Positions 33,462 to 47,000 of a stretch of 64,000 nt of DNA are shown piece by piece (position 1 is the first letter of the stretch; each line of letters starts with the position of its first letter). Made by a program: the position numbers and the translations under genes. This DNA comes from Clitopilus passeckerianus (taxonomy: Eukaryota; Basidiomycota; Agaricomycetes; Agaricales; Entolomataceae), in contig CALYLX010000112.1 of assembly GCA_944990035.1 (NCBI GenBank), forward strand, positions 1,426,001 to 1,490,000. Direction: 5' to 3'. Below the pieces are notes generated by a model. The model saw only the letters and a list, made by a program, of their open reading frames with translations, ran no database searches and had not been told where the DNA came from.

Positions 33462-34113
33462 TTTCCTCCGAAGTCATCTTTATGAAACTGACGCATTGTC
33501 CCAGGGGTACTTTTCGTCCTGGCGCCGAGCAGGATCACCCTCAAGGCTTCAGTAATCAGGAAAATTCCAATGGCCCAATAAGACCCCAAATTCGCCTCAT
33601 CGCTATATACATGCGCTTGACAGCAATAGAAGGTTCCCATGTTTCGTTCTTAATTTGTGGATTCATACCGGTGCTTATCTGCTTGGTCTGTCGACAATCA
33701 TCCGCTCAACTCTGTACATATTAGTACCCCCGTTGTCTTTACTATTTACTTTGGAAGGACAAGAATATTGAATTTGCCGTATTTCTAAGGCGGTCGGTGA
33801 ACAGAATTTCCCCGCGAAGTACGTGTGCTTGGTTCATGAGAGCAGTTGGCTTGGACAAGTATCAGTACAACACGAGGCCCCGCGAAATCGTTCATGACAA
33901 ACCTCTATAGTATGGCCAGGCTGAATAGCGCACGCAGAAGTACGGGCCCTTGGCCCTGGCGCTCAGAGGGGATGCCGGGATAGTAATATAGCAAAGAGGA
34001 AATCCGTAATCGTTCTGGTATGCTAGAATAAACAGTAAGGTATGGTTTGGTGCGTATCAATCAATGGTGGTAGACTATATCCGAGTATGTATAACGACGG
34101 TACAATCTTTCCC
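33462..34113. other. Intergenic region
   Basis: 652 bp between convergent genes. Short open frames only; nothing recognised. Confidence 0.4.
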
Positions 34114-35569
34114 CTATCTCTTTCCAACCGGCCTGGTGGGCTCTGGCAGAGCATGGCCTTCATAAGCCGGCGGAGGGACATCCCCAGCTACGCTGGTACC
34201 AGCACCACTCGACGACTCGGCTCGATTGTGAGCAACCATCTGAGGGTGATAATCCGCTTTGACGCCCCCAGCCGTGACATAACCAGCGCCAGCACCGTAT
34301 CCAGCCCCCACAGACGAAGGCGGTCCTTGGCTGGGCTGAGTTTGGCTTTGGCCGGATTGACTGGGCTGATATCCACCATATGGATCATAGTTGGAGGCAC
34401 CTGGGCTAGAAGGTTCTGGCCGGTTAGGAGCAGAGTTCTGCCCGTAGGCAGATGTACTGCCCGCAGCTACTGCCGCGCCTGTAGCAGCAAATGAGCTAGA
34501 AGCCGCAGGATTGGCGTATAGGTTGACTGCACTGCTGCTGTGGTATAGGGTGCCATCCCTATGTGCGACGCTCATGAAGGGCTGGCTGGACCCGTCTGAG
34601 CTGGGGTGAGTTGCGGGTGCAAACGAGTGTAGCTGAGAGGCGCTGGCGTCGATATGAGGGGTCTGACCGCCGTCATATGTTGGATTCTCGGATGCCGCCT
34701 GCCATTGACGTTTTCGGCGGAGTATGAAGAATATGGCGAGGAGGATGGCAAGCAGACCGACTACACCTCCAACTACGGCACCCGCAATAGTGCCAGGTGC
34801 TACGGAAGAGCTTCCTGAGGTGTTGGTGGCCGATGGGCTCGAACTCGACGTTGAGTCAGGCGTTCCTGTTCTGCGATATGAAGGCGTTAGATTTAAATTC
34901 CACGCTATCGCACGAGGGCTTACGTATAGATGATTCGGTCAAGAATAATCAATGATTTGATTCCGTCTACATGACCGTTTTGAATCCGAATGGTATGGTC
35001 TCCTGGCGAAAGGGTCGTGTTGTAATAGACGGTAACATCGTAGTCGTAGCCCGTCGAGCCTGGAGCTGGTTTGACGAAGGTTCCGACGAGATTGCCGTCA
35101 ATGAAGAAGGTCATGTCGCTGTACCCAGAAGGACTTGACGTGGTACGTGCGAGCACACATTTGACATAAACAGCGGTCCCTGCAATTCACTCTTAGAACG
35201 ACGGAAGTATGATGGGTTCGTGAATAATACCTGTAAACGTTGCTGAAGCAGACAGAGTTTGGTTCGGAACGTCATTGCTTCCTGGTTGTGCATTGAACTA
35301 CGGATTGTCAAAAGGTACTTTTACGGATGCGAGGAAGGCTGAAAACTCACGGTACTATCATGCCAGCTGCTGTCGTAGAGGCCGCTTTCTTCAGGATGTG
35401 CAGTGCAGCCATTGCAGTTCTTGCCGTCGTTCCAGCCCCCAGCCGGTTCGTAGATGATAGATTTTCCAGTTTCAGGGTCTGGGGAAGAGTCATCAATGGT
35501 GACATTTCTCTGGGCTGCATGACAACTCCAGCAGAGAATCAGCAAGATTAGCGACGATGGCAGAAACAT
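34114..35569 (-). CDS. Single-pass membrane protein with carbohydrate-binding-like ectodomain, function unknown
   Basis: Signal peptide MFLPSSLILLILCWSCHAAQ. Ectodomain blocks are NVTIDDSSPDPETGKSIIY, AGGWNDGKNCNGCTAHP, SATFTGTAVYVKCVLA, MTFFIDGNLVGTFVKP and LSPGDHTIRIQNG. This arrangement (beta-strands with a GTAVYV and a FxIDG element) recurs in agaricomycete surface proteins. A Ser/Thr-rich stalk leads to a helix GTIAGAVVGGVVGLLAILLA with FFILRRKRQW. The tail is Gly/Ser/Tyr/Pro-rich, contains VPPPAYEGHALPEP, and stops at 34114. A longer reading from an upstream ATG is open but lacks a signal peptide at its start, so 35569 is preferred. Divergent from CYP61 (345 bp). Confidence 0.65.
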
Positions 35570-35914
35570 GCTGGCCCCGGCTGGACCTGCCCTCAGAAGA
35601 CCAGACAGTGATATGAAAGAAAGCAAAGATTGACTACAGCAGTTCGTTAGTATAGCAACCTGAGTCTGCAACACCAAGCGAGCACCATCAGGCAATGAAT
35701 TGGGTTTGCCCTTGATTTGTGATTTGTTTGATGCCATGGGTGATGGATGTTCTCGGCCCGATCTAGACGATGGCCGAGTCCGAAATTACCACGTTGAGTA
35801 AGCCAAGAGCGCCTAATTTCTCGCACGCTGATTGGTTGAACAAAAAAAATCAGTTCATGTGGACTAGTTATTATACCCAACCGACTTGACTTTCGTTTGT
35901 TAGAGAAAGCGAGT
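35570..35914. other. Divergent intergenic region
   Basis: 345 bp between the membrane protein (-) and CYP61 (+). No clear sterol-response element or other motif recognised. Confidence 0.35.
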
Positions 35915-37757
35915 ATGTCGTCCCAAGTAGCCTCGTTCCCTTCCTCAACGGCTTTCAGCTCACTGGCCAACATACCGGTGCCGTCTTTCCTAGCACGTCC
36001 CAACACCTCGGCGTCGTCAACATGGCTCTACACCACTGGAGCTATCTTGTTTAGTCTTCTCATTCTTGAGCAGACCGTTTACCGTTACAAGAAACGCCAC
36101 CTCCCTGGTGCAAAATGGACAATCCCCCTCATTGGGAAGTTCGCAGATTCCCTATCTCCTACTATGGAAAACTACAAGAAGCAGTGGGATTCCGGTGCTT
36201 TGAGTGCTGTCAGCGTTTTTAACATGTTAGTCATAGCCTGGTCCACGTAAAGACACTTCGCTCATGGTTTCCTCATTTGTAATTCTAGATTCATTGTTAT
36301 GGCTTCTTCCAATGAATATGCTCGCAAGATTCTCAACTCCCCCAGTTATGCCGAACCTTGCATTGTCCATGCGGCCAAGCATATTCTCATGGCTGATAAC
36401 TGGTATGTACGGTTCAAATACGCTTAGTGGTTGGTCTAATGGTTGTTCTAAAGGGTATTCCTTAACGGCAAGGCTCACGTTGACTATCGTCGTGGCCTCA
36501 ACAGTCTTTTCACTCGTCGCGCTCTCGGGTACGCCCCCATCATTTTTCGACGCGTCAAACGCGTAATTTTTAACACCATTCTCTCTTTAGTATCTATGTC
36601 AGCATTCAAGAGAACATTACCCGCAAGCACTTTGCCAAATGGCTCTCTGCTGCTGCTGGCAAGCAGGAGGGTTCTCCCATTATGATGACTGCTCGTCATC
36701 TCAACATGGACACATCTCTTCGCGTTTTCTGTGGTCCTCATATCACTGATGAAGCAGCACTCGAGATCAATGACAGTTACTGGGACATCACGAAGTCCCT
36801 TGAACTCGTTAACTTCCCCTTCCCCCTACCCGGCACCAAGGTCTACAAGGCCATTCAGGCTCGTAAGCGTGCTAACCACTGGCTTGAGCTTGCTGCCTAT
36901 AGAAGCAAGCAGTCTATGGCAGCCGGTGGCGAACCCGAATGTATGTTGGACGAGTGGGTGAAGACCCTCAATGATCCCGCCTACAAGGGTAAACGTGACT
37001 TCAGCGATCGCGAGATGGCCATGGTTCTCTTTTCGTTCTTGTTCGCCTCTCAGGATGCTATGAGCAGTGGTCTCATCTACGCATTCCAACATTTATCGGA
37101 TAACCCTGATATGTTGGCCAAGGTCCGCGAAGAGCAGGAACGTATTCGCGGTGGCGATTACGAAAAACCCCTTACCCTCGAGATGGTCGATCAGATGGTT
37201 TACCTCACTGCATTCGTCAAGGAGAGCATGAGGTTGAAGCCTCCCGTCACTATGGTTCGTGATTTGGGGTTTAGTCGTATTTTTTGCAATATATTAATCA
37301 CTTGACTATTTCCAGATTCCTTATAAGGCACTCAAGGACTTCCCCATCTCTGATGATTATACCGTCCCCAAAGGCAGCATGGTTATCCCCTCGTTCTACA
37401 ACTCTTTACATGATGCCAACATCTATCCTGAGCCGGAGACCCTCGTTCCTGAGCGCTGGCTCGATCCCAACAGCGGTGCCAACCAAAACCCCAAGAACTG
37501 GATCCTGTTCGGCAGCGGCCCTCATAGGTGCATCGGTGTCGAATATGCTATCATGAACATTTGCCTCGTTCTTGCAACGGCTGCTGTGATGATGGACTTC
37601 GAGCATGAGCTTACCCCCGAAAGTGAAGAGGTTGCGTGAGTGTTTTACGTTTATTCCTCCACCTTATTTGACACTCATCATCGTGTTTAGTATCATTGCT
37701 ACCTTGTTCCCCAAGGACGGTTGCAGGCTCAAGTTCAAGCCGCGCCAACAACAGTGA
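35915..37757 (+). CDS. ERG5: Sterol C-22 desaturase, cytochrome P450 CYP61
   Basis: N-terminal anchor YTTGAILFSLLILEQTVYR followed by the basic/Pro segment KKRHLPGAKWTIPLIGKFAD. I-helix FLFASQDAMSSGLIY (family-specific in place of AGxDT). ExxR in FVKESMRLKPPV, then PERWLDP and the heme loop FGSGPHRCIGVEYA. These match fungal CYP61/Erg5, which makes the C22-C23 double bond late in ergosterol synthesis in the endoplasmic reticulum. Six or seven exons; ends CRLKFKPRQQQ at TGA 37755-37757. Length is about 520 residues, normal for the family. Confidence 0.9.
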
Positions 37758-38033
37758 AGAGCCTCCATGCTTTTTGATCCACTAAAATCTAGCTTCGGTT
37801 ATCTCACGGAACAATGAACAACGTACTTACGGGCACATTCGTCTTCGTCTGTACAACATGGGGCCAACAAAGTAGATTTACAGATGAAGTATTGCTGCCT
37901 ATTCTTATTATTGCATTAATAGTATACCTCCAATTTTCAATTTTGAATGTACATTCTTCCTACATAGCCAATGCTATCAAAACAGCGTCACTGAGCGCAT
38001 GTATAGCGAAACCCAGCTTGATTATTCGCAAGT

Positions 38034-40080
38034 TCATAATCTACGAACGAGCAGGGGAAGTGAGCTCCGCGACTGGCCCTTCACACGGGGCCTAATGACG
38101 AAACTTTGGAAGGGCTCAATTTCGTAGGGGCTTGAAAAGGCAAAATGGCGTATCAAAGCAGACACGAGAGCCTAGGGACAGATAAATTACGATGAGTCGG
38201 AAAGAACCGAAATGAAGAAACGTACTTTAATCTCCGCCAAGGCGAACGTCTTTCCAATACACGATCGTGGCCTATTAAGATTTGGTCAATTTGAGCCCGT
38301 AATGGCCACCGAGAGACGATTAGCACGCACCCTTCACCGAAAGCCAATAATTCACGGGGGTTGAAGATGCCAGAGGTTTTACGTTCGATCCAACGATATG
38401 GCCGGAATAGATGAGCATCTGGACCCCAAATTTGCGGGTCGGTTTGGACGACATTGAGCGGGATTGCGATGAGGGTCCCTTTGGGAACAACGAGCTGGTT
38501 TGAGGAGGTACCGACCATGGGCTCTGAGAGAGGGATGGCAATGGTTTCACCCGCCTGTAAGTTGGTGAATTGAGCGGACCAAGCGAAGAACAGAAAGGGG
38601 GTTATTTACCTCATGATGATTTTCGAGAATTGGGGGGTGAAGGCGCAAAGCCTCTTTGATCACTGCGTCGAGGATCGGGAACTTGTTCATTTCGTCGAGG
38701 GAAGACTCGGTGGCTGTTGATAACTCTTCTCTTAACTCACTTTGAAGCTTCGAATCGTTTGCTAGCTCGTACAGAACCCACTATTCCCAACTCGATTAGT
38801 CGTGAACACGCGACGAGAAAGTAAACAACCTACTGAAACGATGGCCGAAACAGTCTCGTAGCCAGCAGATATTACCGTCCTCATTTGAGCAATCACTTCT
38901 TCCTCACTGGGCTGCTCCCCAGTGACCTTCTCCGCTTGTACTACAAATGCTGAAGGTTATTAACGAGTATCAGCTGGGTAAACTTGGCTCGACTTACGCA
39001 TCAAACCCATCAGGCTTCGATCTTCCACGTCACCGACGTCTTTGGCTTCATTCCACATCTTAGAGGCAGCCTCGCCAAGTACTTTCTTTGACTGCCTTAT
39101 CATCTCCCCTTCTTGCCGATAGACAAGATTGATGGGAATATCCAGAATAAAGCTCGCATATAGAAGGATGTCGCATTATGCTCGCTGTTGGTCAGCCCAT
39201 CCAAGGTCTCGGCCAAGCTATGTGAGCTGCCTGACAGGCAGTCAAAGTCATGATTAAATGCAGCGCGCGCAACGGTATCAAGTCTAATGATGACCTGGAT
39301 TAATCATTCTATCTTCGGTGAAATTACGGACGACTTACGCAAAACGAGCAGCCCAACCGGTAATTTCTATCTCAGCCTGCTCCGTGTGAGCGTTCTCAAG
39401 AATTTTTAGCCATTGTTGCACAAGCTTGCAAGACGTTTCGTGGAATATGTGTGTCAGCCTTCGAACAGATTGAGGGCTGTGGCGCAAATTAGTTCCATGA
39501 TGACATCAGATGTAGGGTTTCAGCCACTGACCTGAGAGCAGGTGCAAGTAGCCTTCGCTGCCTCTCATGAGCTTCTTTGCCTAACGGACATGTGTTGAGC
39601 AAGAAAGACGCAGCGATAGTGAGTAAGGGGCATACCCTCCACCCAGAGTATGCCTTGGCCCAATGTGGCGGCGAACCAGGCACGAACACCGTGATGTTTG
39701 GGGAAGCTGTATGTTCCTTCACCGAGAATGAACGAAATTGCGCGGGCGTCTGCAATTGAGATGACTTGGTGCTACCAGCATCAGAACCTGTCAGCCACAA
39801 CGATCACGGTGGAAAAGGAGGGTAAAGTGCGACTGACACCAAAGGCACCGTTGAACTTGAGAATTTTCCCATATTGAGTATGCCAGTCAGCGTATGGAAT
39901 ACCTGGAGAGCTATTGTAGAGGTTCCATTCTTCTCCCCAAATGAGAGACGTCGGGGGCGGCCCAGGAACGTGGTGCAAAGAAAGGCGGGTACGGCAGAAC
40001 TGTACGACGAGCTTGAGGATGTGTAAGACCACGCCGGCCAAGCAGATTGTCGGTAAGGAGAATAAGAGGGTGGTTAACAT
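38034..40080 (-). CDS. Cytochrome P450 monooxygenase
   Basis: Starts MLTTLLFSLPTICLAGVVLH (membrane anchor), then VPGPPPTSLIWGEEW and YADWHTQYGKILKFNGAFG. Next exon ISIADARAISFILGEGTYSF. Helix C region GKEAHERQRRLLAPAL. I-helix ISAGYETVSAIVS (AGxET). K-helix region ALRLHPP and FRPYRWIE. Heme loop FGEGPRSCIGKTFALAEIK, assembled across an intron. Ends PLLVRRL at TGA 38036-38034. About nine exons. Basidiomycete P450s of this shape oxidise varied lipophilic or aromatic compounds; the substrate cannot be told. Convergent with CYP61, 276 bp apart. The in-frame reading through the heme-loop intron would destroy the Cys motif. Confidence 0.8.
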
Positions 40081-41517
40081 GGTAGGAACTCTTTCTCTGA
40101 GGGATTAGTGGGAGAACGGAAGACATCCTCTCTTATAGCGTTTTCGACTACTCCTTCGATCAAAACAGAAATTGTGATGATCCACAACTCGTATGTAAAA
40201 ACTCCGGAAACTATTTCGAAAATGGCTACTATCAGGGGTGGCAGTGAAATCCTTGATAGGAAAGTTCCTCCGAGCGACAAAAAACAATGACGATCTTTGT
40301 CGAGGCATTTGCATCAGAATCAGACGGAGATTGCATCGCCTTCAAGGCTTGCCAAACAACATAATCATCTCTGCACTACCCAGTCAAGCAAGTTATGTGC
40401 TCCTCTGGTAAGCTTCAAGCCTCACTGGGATACAAGGCACGTGAAGCAGGGACAGGCATAAACAATTAAAAGGCCGGTCTGCGACGGTGACTTGGAATGG
40501 CGGACGGGGTGACAGTGAAGCGGCATGCTCGTGCATTGTAATAGGAAATAGTCTGAACATTCCAAACGGGGGATCCTAGAGAGTAAGGCAGGCGATCTCT
40601 AAATCTGGGTTCCCTGCGGCAGAACACACTCGACGAACCAGGGCGGGCGGCAAGAAGCTTCAATAATGTGGAATGCCGCCGCTCTGGGTGCCGCGCTGAC
40701 GTCGGATGAACTGAGACGACCACCTTGACATAACCTCGACCCTCGCTAGGTCCATAGTTGAATGTTTACATTGGCTGCCATTCAATGTAGAGTCACACCG
40801 ACTGCTGCTCGCATTGGGCTTCCACAGGGAGTTCCGCGGGCTAAACCCACGACGACAGTTCGACATCGTACCTTAGTTCTGCGACGAGGATCCTGGGATA
40901 GAGTCGGGATTCTGAAAATCCGGTCTCACCAGTTGCCGCCCATAGACAAAATGATGATGGTGATGAAAGGCCAGAGCAGACGAAAAAGTCAATTTAAAGA
41001 CTTTATTCTCAGCTCTTACCCATATTGTTCCAAGGTACATACAGTGGTGGATCCTGTCGGAGGATTAGCACCCGCCAGTGATACATTATAGTTTTAGAAG
41101 CCGACGACGCCCGCTCATAGCCATTTGACAATGGAAAGGTCATGCCAGTCGCGGTTGAGGGACCGACAAGATTGAGCCAATGATCGCACGAGGATGAGAG
41201 CATACGAGAACGAGATGCACCAAGGCAATTATCAAGCTCTCACGGACAAAAAGGACGACGGTCGGGTTGCCCTGAATCGCGAACGGTGCGCATCGCAGAA
41301 CGCAGCGGTTTTGAAAGTTATTGAAACAAGCCAAAGACTTGGCTCGCGTGTCAGTCACAATTGCCATCAATAGACACGTGTCACACCCATCCCATCAACT
41401 TCTGGACCAAGTTCGACTTTCGCCAGAAATAAACGGACCTCCAGCCATTGTGGATGCAATAGTTCCACTAACTCTCAAAAGGACCGAGTTTTGGACTGAG
41501 AAAGACGCGAAGTGGAC
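40081..41517. other. 1.44-kb divergent intergenic region
   Basis: Between the P450 (-) and the acetyl-CoA transporter (+). Only short unconserved frames; nothing recognised. Confidence 0.4.
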
Positions 41518-43871
41518 ATGAGATCTGCCTCCGACAAACGCAAACCAATGGCCGTATCGTCATCCCTGAATAGCATTCAAATACAACCCAGGACGCCGAA
41601 GACACCAAGGTCCCCCCGCCTCAGCGAAGATGACTCCGAAGAAGGTGTCGAATTAAGTTTGTTGGGAGAAGAAGAAAGGCGTCAGAATGGACGCGACTTG
41701 GACCTTGATGCTGCTCCGGAGCCAATTAAATCTGCCAAGCAGCATGTCATAAGTGCAAAGGACAAGAGAAGTATGGTCCTGCTGTGTATTCTATGTGAGT
41801 CTCGACCTATGTCAAATGAAAACACTATCTAACACGTTCATTAGACCTCATACAAGGAGTTCCTGTACGTATTAGCACCCTCCCTAGTCAAACATGCACG
41901 CTCAATGACATCTCCTCGCCCATAGCTGGGTTTAGCTTTGGGTACGTCCCAACGCCATTCACATACTCAGCCGCTAACGAAGAATAATAGGCTCCATTCC
42001 ATTCCTTTTGAAAGAACATTTATCATATTCCCAAATCGCGACATTCTCTTTAGCAAGCTATCCTTATTCCCTCAAGCTACTCTGGTCGCCTGTCGTTGAT
42101 TCCGTATACCTGCCATCTCTTGGGCGACGAAAATCATGGATCATACCAATGCAATTGATTGTTGGCAGTCTGATGCTATACATCTCCTTGAATGTGGAGA
42201 AACTGCTCGTAAATGTAAGAGACTCGCCTTATAGTATACACCTTGGTGCTGATAGACGAATCAGCCCGCAGAAAACATAACAGAACTATCCATTGTCTTT
42301 ACTGGGCTTGTGTTTTTCTCGGCAACTCAGGGTATGTGCTCAATTTTGTCTTGTCGATTCACTGCCTCACCTCATCTGGCGTATAGACATTGCTGTTGAT
42401 GGTTGGTCTATCCGATGGTTGGGATTGCTTCTAATCGATGCTAATGCTTCTATTAGGATGGGCTCTCACTCTTTTATCCCAGGACTGTTTGTCCTACGCA
42501 TCGACGTGTCAGACAATTGGTCTGAACACTGGATTCTTCGCATCTTTCACCGTGTTCCTTGCCTTCAACAGTGAAGCATTTGCGTAAGCATGTTCCTTTG
42601 TGTCTTTAACATGGGCACGCCTCAACTCCTCGCAGTGCGAAATGGCATGTCCCTCACATTACACTTGCGGGATATCTTAGGTTCTGGAGTGTTGTCTGCT
42701 ATTGTGTCACCGTCTGGTTGACCTTCTTTAAGAAAGAGGTACGAGGGAGTGTCTGTTTAGAGATTAGATTTGCTAAAATTATCTTGCAGGACAAGGAGAC
42801 ACATGACGCTTCTGAAATGAGTATCAAGGCTGTTTACAAAACGATCTGGACTATCTGCAAATTGCGACGTTAGTGGTTCTTCTCCACGACGTTTAGTCTC
42901 AGCTAATGGATCATCCTAGATGTTCAATATCTCATTGTCGTCCACTTGGTTGCCAAGATCGGCTTCGCTGCCAATGACGCCGTGACCTCCTTGAAATTGG
43001 TTGAGAAAGGCTTCAAACGTGAAGATCTGGCCCTCGTTGTCCTCATCGATTTCCCATTCCAAATCATAGGTGGTTGGCTTGCAGCCAAATGGTCAAGGGG
43101 TGATAAACCTCTGAGACCATGGATATACGCGTTCTTCCCGCGTATTCTCCTAGGTTTGATGGCGACCTTCATTGTTCTATGGTTCCCAAAGCCACCCATT
43201 TCGACCGGATTCTTCCTCTTCCTTATTTTCCACACGATACTGTCTTCCTTCGCCTCGTGCGTGCTTTTAACTCTTCTACTATGGTTCATTCTCGTTGACG
43301 TGTTCATAGGGTTGTGCAATTCGTCGGAATCTCCGCATTCCATACTCGAGTTTCTGATCCTCTGATTGGTGGAACTTACATGACAGTACGTTTTATGCTT
43401 CATTACCTCTTGTGCCCATCGCTAACTCGACTAACCAGCTCCTTAACACTTTTACCAACATGGGAGGCACCTGGCCAAAATGGTTTGTTCTGAAAGGTGT
43501 CGATCTCATGAGTGAGGCCACCTGCAAAGTTGCAGATATTGGAGGTGATATTGCTGTCAAAGGTAGGCACGCGTCTTCGTCATGATTTCCGTGCCGCTTG
43601 CTCATTAATTTCACAGCATTGGAATGTGTTTCAGATCACGGGAAATCGAGGTGCAAGGACATTGGCGGTGAATGTATAACACAAGTCGATGGTTATTATC
43701 CTGTATCGGGCATTTGCATGGGTCTTGGGCTGCTCATCGTCATTGTTTTCATTATCCCACAAGCGCGCAAACTTCAAGGTATGTTTATTTGTCCCAGCTG
43801 ACGACATCCGCATGCTGACATTTGCCATTTAGCGCTTCCTCTCTCGGCATGGCGAGTAAAATTCAATTGAG
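41518..43871 (+). CDS. Acetyl-CoA transporter (SLC33A1/AT-1 family)
   Basis: Acidic, Ser/Pro-rich cytosolic N-terminus (residues 1-80), then a major facilitator type fold. Blocks include IQGVPLGLALGSIPFLLKE, ASYPYSLKLLWSPVVDS, GRRKSWIIPMQ, DIAVDGWALTLLS, NTGFFASFTVFLAFNSEAF, AANDAVTSLKLVEKGF, DFPFQIIGGWLAAKWS, DPLIGGTYMT, LLNTFTNMGGTWPKW and the end VKFN. In animals the family moves acetyl-CoA into the endoplasmic reticulum lumen for protein and sugar acetylation. More than ten short exons; the last is RKLQ then ALPLSAWRVKFN. Frames join well. Transport substrate in fungi is inferred. Confidence 0.85.
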
Positions 43872-44098
43872 CATAATCTACGGTTCCTTTCGATGTACTA
43901 GAGCATAATTATTAGTATTCTTTGAGTCCATGAAAGAGAGAAAATGAGAGAGCGCAAACCTGCCCTAAATAGGAGCGCGGAGGAATGACAGTCGAATATT
44001 TTCCACGTGTGAACTCTACCGCTTTTTTGCACAAACCTTCGAGAGAACTCAGCGAAAAAACTTCGATCACAACTCTGCGATTGACCACCACCATTACA

Positions 44099-47000
44099 AT
44101 GTCGTCTACTACCATGCACTTTGGCCCAGAATGGATGCGCACAAAGCACCAGACACCGACCAGGACACAACCACCTCCATCACCTCCACCTTCTGGCGCA
44201 CCTCCTTCTGGCGCGTCCACATACTCAGCTCTGGTGTCGGCTCCGCCTGCACCCCAGACTGAACAGCATGACGAAGCCCACCCGTTCCGGTATTCAAAGG
44301 AGGAGTTGTTGAGAATATATCGGGAGGGAGGTGGCAAAGCGGGATTGGGCCTAGAGGTGGAAAGGTGGGAGGGTGTAGTGCGAGAAGTTGGGAATGACCC
44401 TATAGGATTGCGTGAGTACAGTGAAAATGAGAAGAAGGTGAGGAACTTCTGTGTTAAGATTGAGTTAACAAGTATACTTAGATTTTCTGCATATGTAGCT
44501 CTTCCAAGGACCCTTGAATTCAGACTTGCGTCGGCGTCAGTCTACGGATTATCTTTCGCCACTTGCTACGCAGTCTCTCAATAGCAATACTCGCATTGGA
44601 GGTCTGAATAGTCCTGGTGCCACTGGTGGCAGCCCATTGACTAACCGATTCGGAGGACTTCGGCGCAGGGACAGTGGTGCCGGTGAGTGTCATTACTTCC
44701 AAACACGTTTATGACCTTCATCTCTCATTCACATCCTATTCCAAGACCAAACTACAGGAATGTTGCCACGAAAACAATCTTTCACTGGCTTACAACCGCC
44801 TTTGCAATCCCCTCGTGACCCAGCGCTTCCATCTCCACGACGTGGTGCGGGATTCCAGCACGGATTTGATGGTATACTTGGTGCAGGGGAATCGTGGATG
44901 TCGCGACGTCGGGCCTCAGAGGCATCCGTCAAGGCGAGTGCGGCACGCGATGGGGATCAGCCCGAGAACAAGGCGTCGGACATTTTGGAGGAGGTGGATG
45001 AAGAAGGAAATCCGGGTTCAAAGCAGGACAATCAGTCTGCAGGCACATCTCAAACCGCCGTTGGTAGTACTGGAGGGAAGGACTCGCCCACAGATCAGCA
45101 ATCTACGCTCACCACCGAAATGGCCACTTTGGCGATAGGCTCCGATGGTCAGGGCCCACAGCCCACATCTGCTACTGCGACCCCGCCACCTCCCATCGAT
45201 TATGCTAGTATTGAATGGTCCTATCGAGATCCTACGGGTCAAGTCCAAGGTAACCCTCTATTGGCCTTTATATGCTATGTAGGTGCTCAAAAGTCTTCTA
45301 GGGCCTTTCAGGGCAGAGCTTATGCAGAAGTGGTTTGACGATGGGTACTTCACTGGCGATCTTCCGATGAAACGTACCCACCTGGACACGGAGTGGATTA
45401 CCGTCAACGAAATCATCAAACGGCATGGAGGCACGAAGGTCTTTATTACGCCACCTGTTCCCTCTTTGCCACCCGGGCTGGGGCCAAGAACCGACTCCCC
45501 TCAACAAGGTGGCATGCACCAAGACGTCTTCAATTCGCCTTTCCAACCGGCTCCGTTGCGGAACCTACGTAGCTCTACACTCGATGGATTCGGATCTACT
45601 GCATCCAATTCACCTTCCTCCTCGTATGGGGGCAGGTTCAGCAATGGCTCTCCGGACCCTCAGGCCTTCGGTGGCAGAGCAGGCTACTTCAACATGGCCG
45701 ATGGCCGGGCTCAACCATACATGGCTGGCGTGGACCCTTCATCCCCCTTCAGTAGAAGAAATGAACCTTCCTTCGATACTCTCGGCATCAGGTCTTCTGC
45801 TTTTGCGAGCAACATGGCGAATAGAGTGGGTTCTCTTGATGGCTTTGGTTACAATCGCACGTATAGTCCCGGTTCAGGTGCTTGGAACGCGCCAGTCAGC
45901 AACATCGGCGCTCCTTTCGATGATATCAACGGTGCATTCCCGGCAAACTACGCGTCCAGCAGCGTCATGAACCAGTTTGGTCTCGGCCAAGACCCGACAT
46001 TTACCGATGGATCTGCTTTCCAGCAGAACCTAGGCTACACCGTCTTGTCTAATGGGGCAACTTATTCGCCCGCATCTCAACATGCGATCGCCCAGCAAAT
46101 TCAGCAGCAGGTAGCAGGACCAACACTTCAAGACTCCCAGAGCAGCCAGCCAACTAGCACGGCAGGAAGCAGCCCGGCACCAGGACCATTCCAACAATCT
46201 CCTTGGTCTAATGACTTACCACCAACACGCAGACCGGGACCATTTGATGCTGCACACCCCACTGCAGCAAACACCGTCCCCATCCAATCCAACTCCTCTC
46301 CCTGGGGTCCACCAGTGGAAATATCTCGACCAGGTTCTCAGCCGACGGATAATGCCTCGTGGCCTACTGTCCCTGAAGCCGTTCATTCAGCCCCGACAGA
46401 GAGTGATAAGCCTGCACCTATAGTTGTCGAAGACGTCGTCCCAGAGAAGCAGGCATCTCCTGTGGAACCTACAGAAAAGCTTTCTGAACCCGTACCTGTT
46501 GCGAAACCCGCTCCTGTGGAGGCCGCGGCCGCACAGCCAGTTGCCCCCGCCGCCCCCAAGGTGGCAAAATCCAAGAGCAAGGGCTCTCAACAAGTTGACA
46601 AAAACAAACCCCGCCTGCACCCATCCAACCCGAGATTGAGCTTGCACCATCCACTACCCCCGCCGCTGTCTCTACTCCCAAGGCACCCTGGAACATTGAC
46701 GACGATGCCAAGGTCAAGTCTTCCGGCAGTGCTATGTCTCTCCGTGAAATCCAAGAGGCTGAGGCGAAAAAGGCTGAGGCAAGAAAGGCTGCAGAGCGAG
46801 AGAAAGAACGTGCTGCCCGTGCTGCTACCCAGACCAAGGAAAGCAAGGAACCCGTTCAGCCCTTCACAACCTCTTGGGGCCTTCCCACCTCTCAAGCAGG
46901 TGGCAAGTCATCTGTCGCGCCCAAGGAGACCGGCAGCAATGGACCACCTACTCCCGTTGCTAATGCTGCCCCTACTGCTGCATGGACCACCGCTTCCAGC

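Noticed and set aside
40081..41517. Open frames between the P450 and the acetyl-CoA transporter
   Set aside because: All short, on both strands, with no conserved motif or consistent splice chain.
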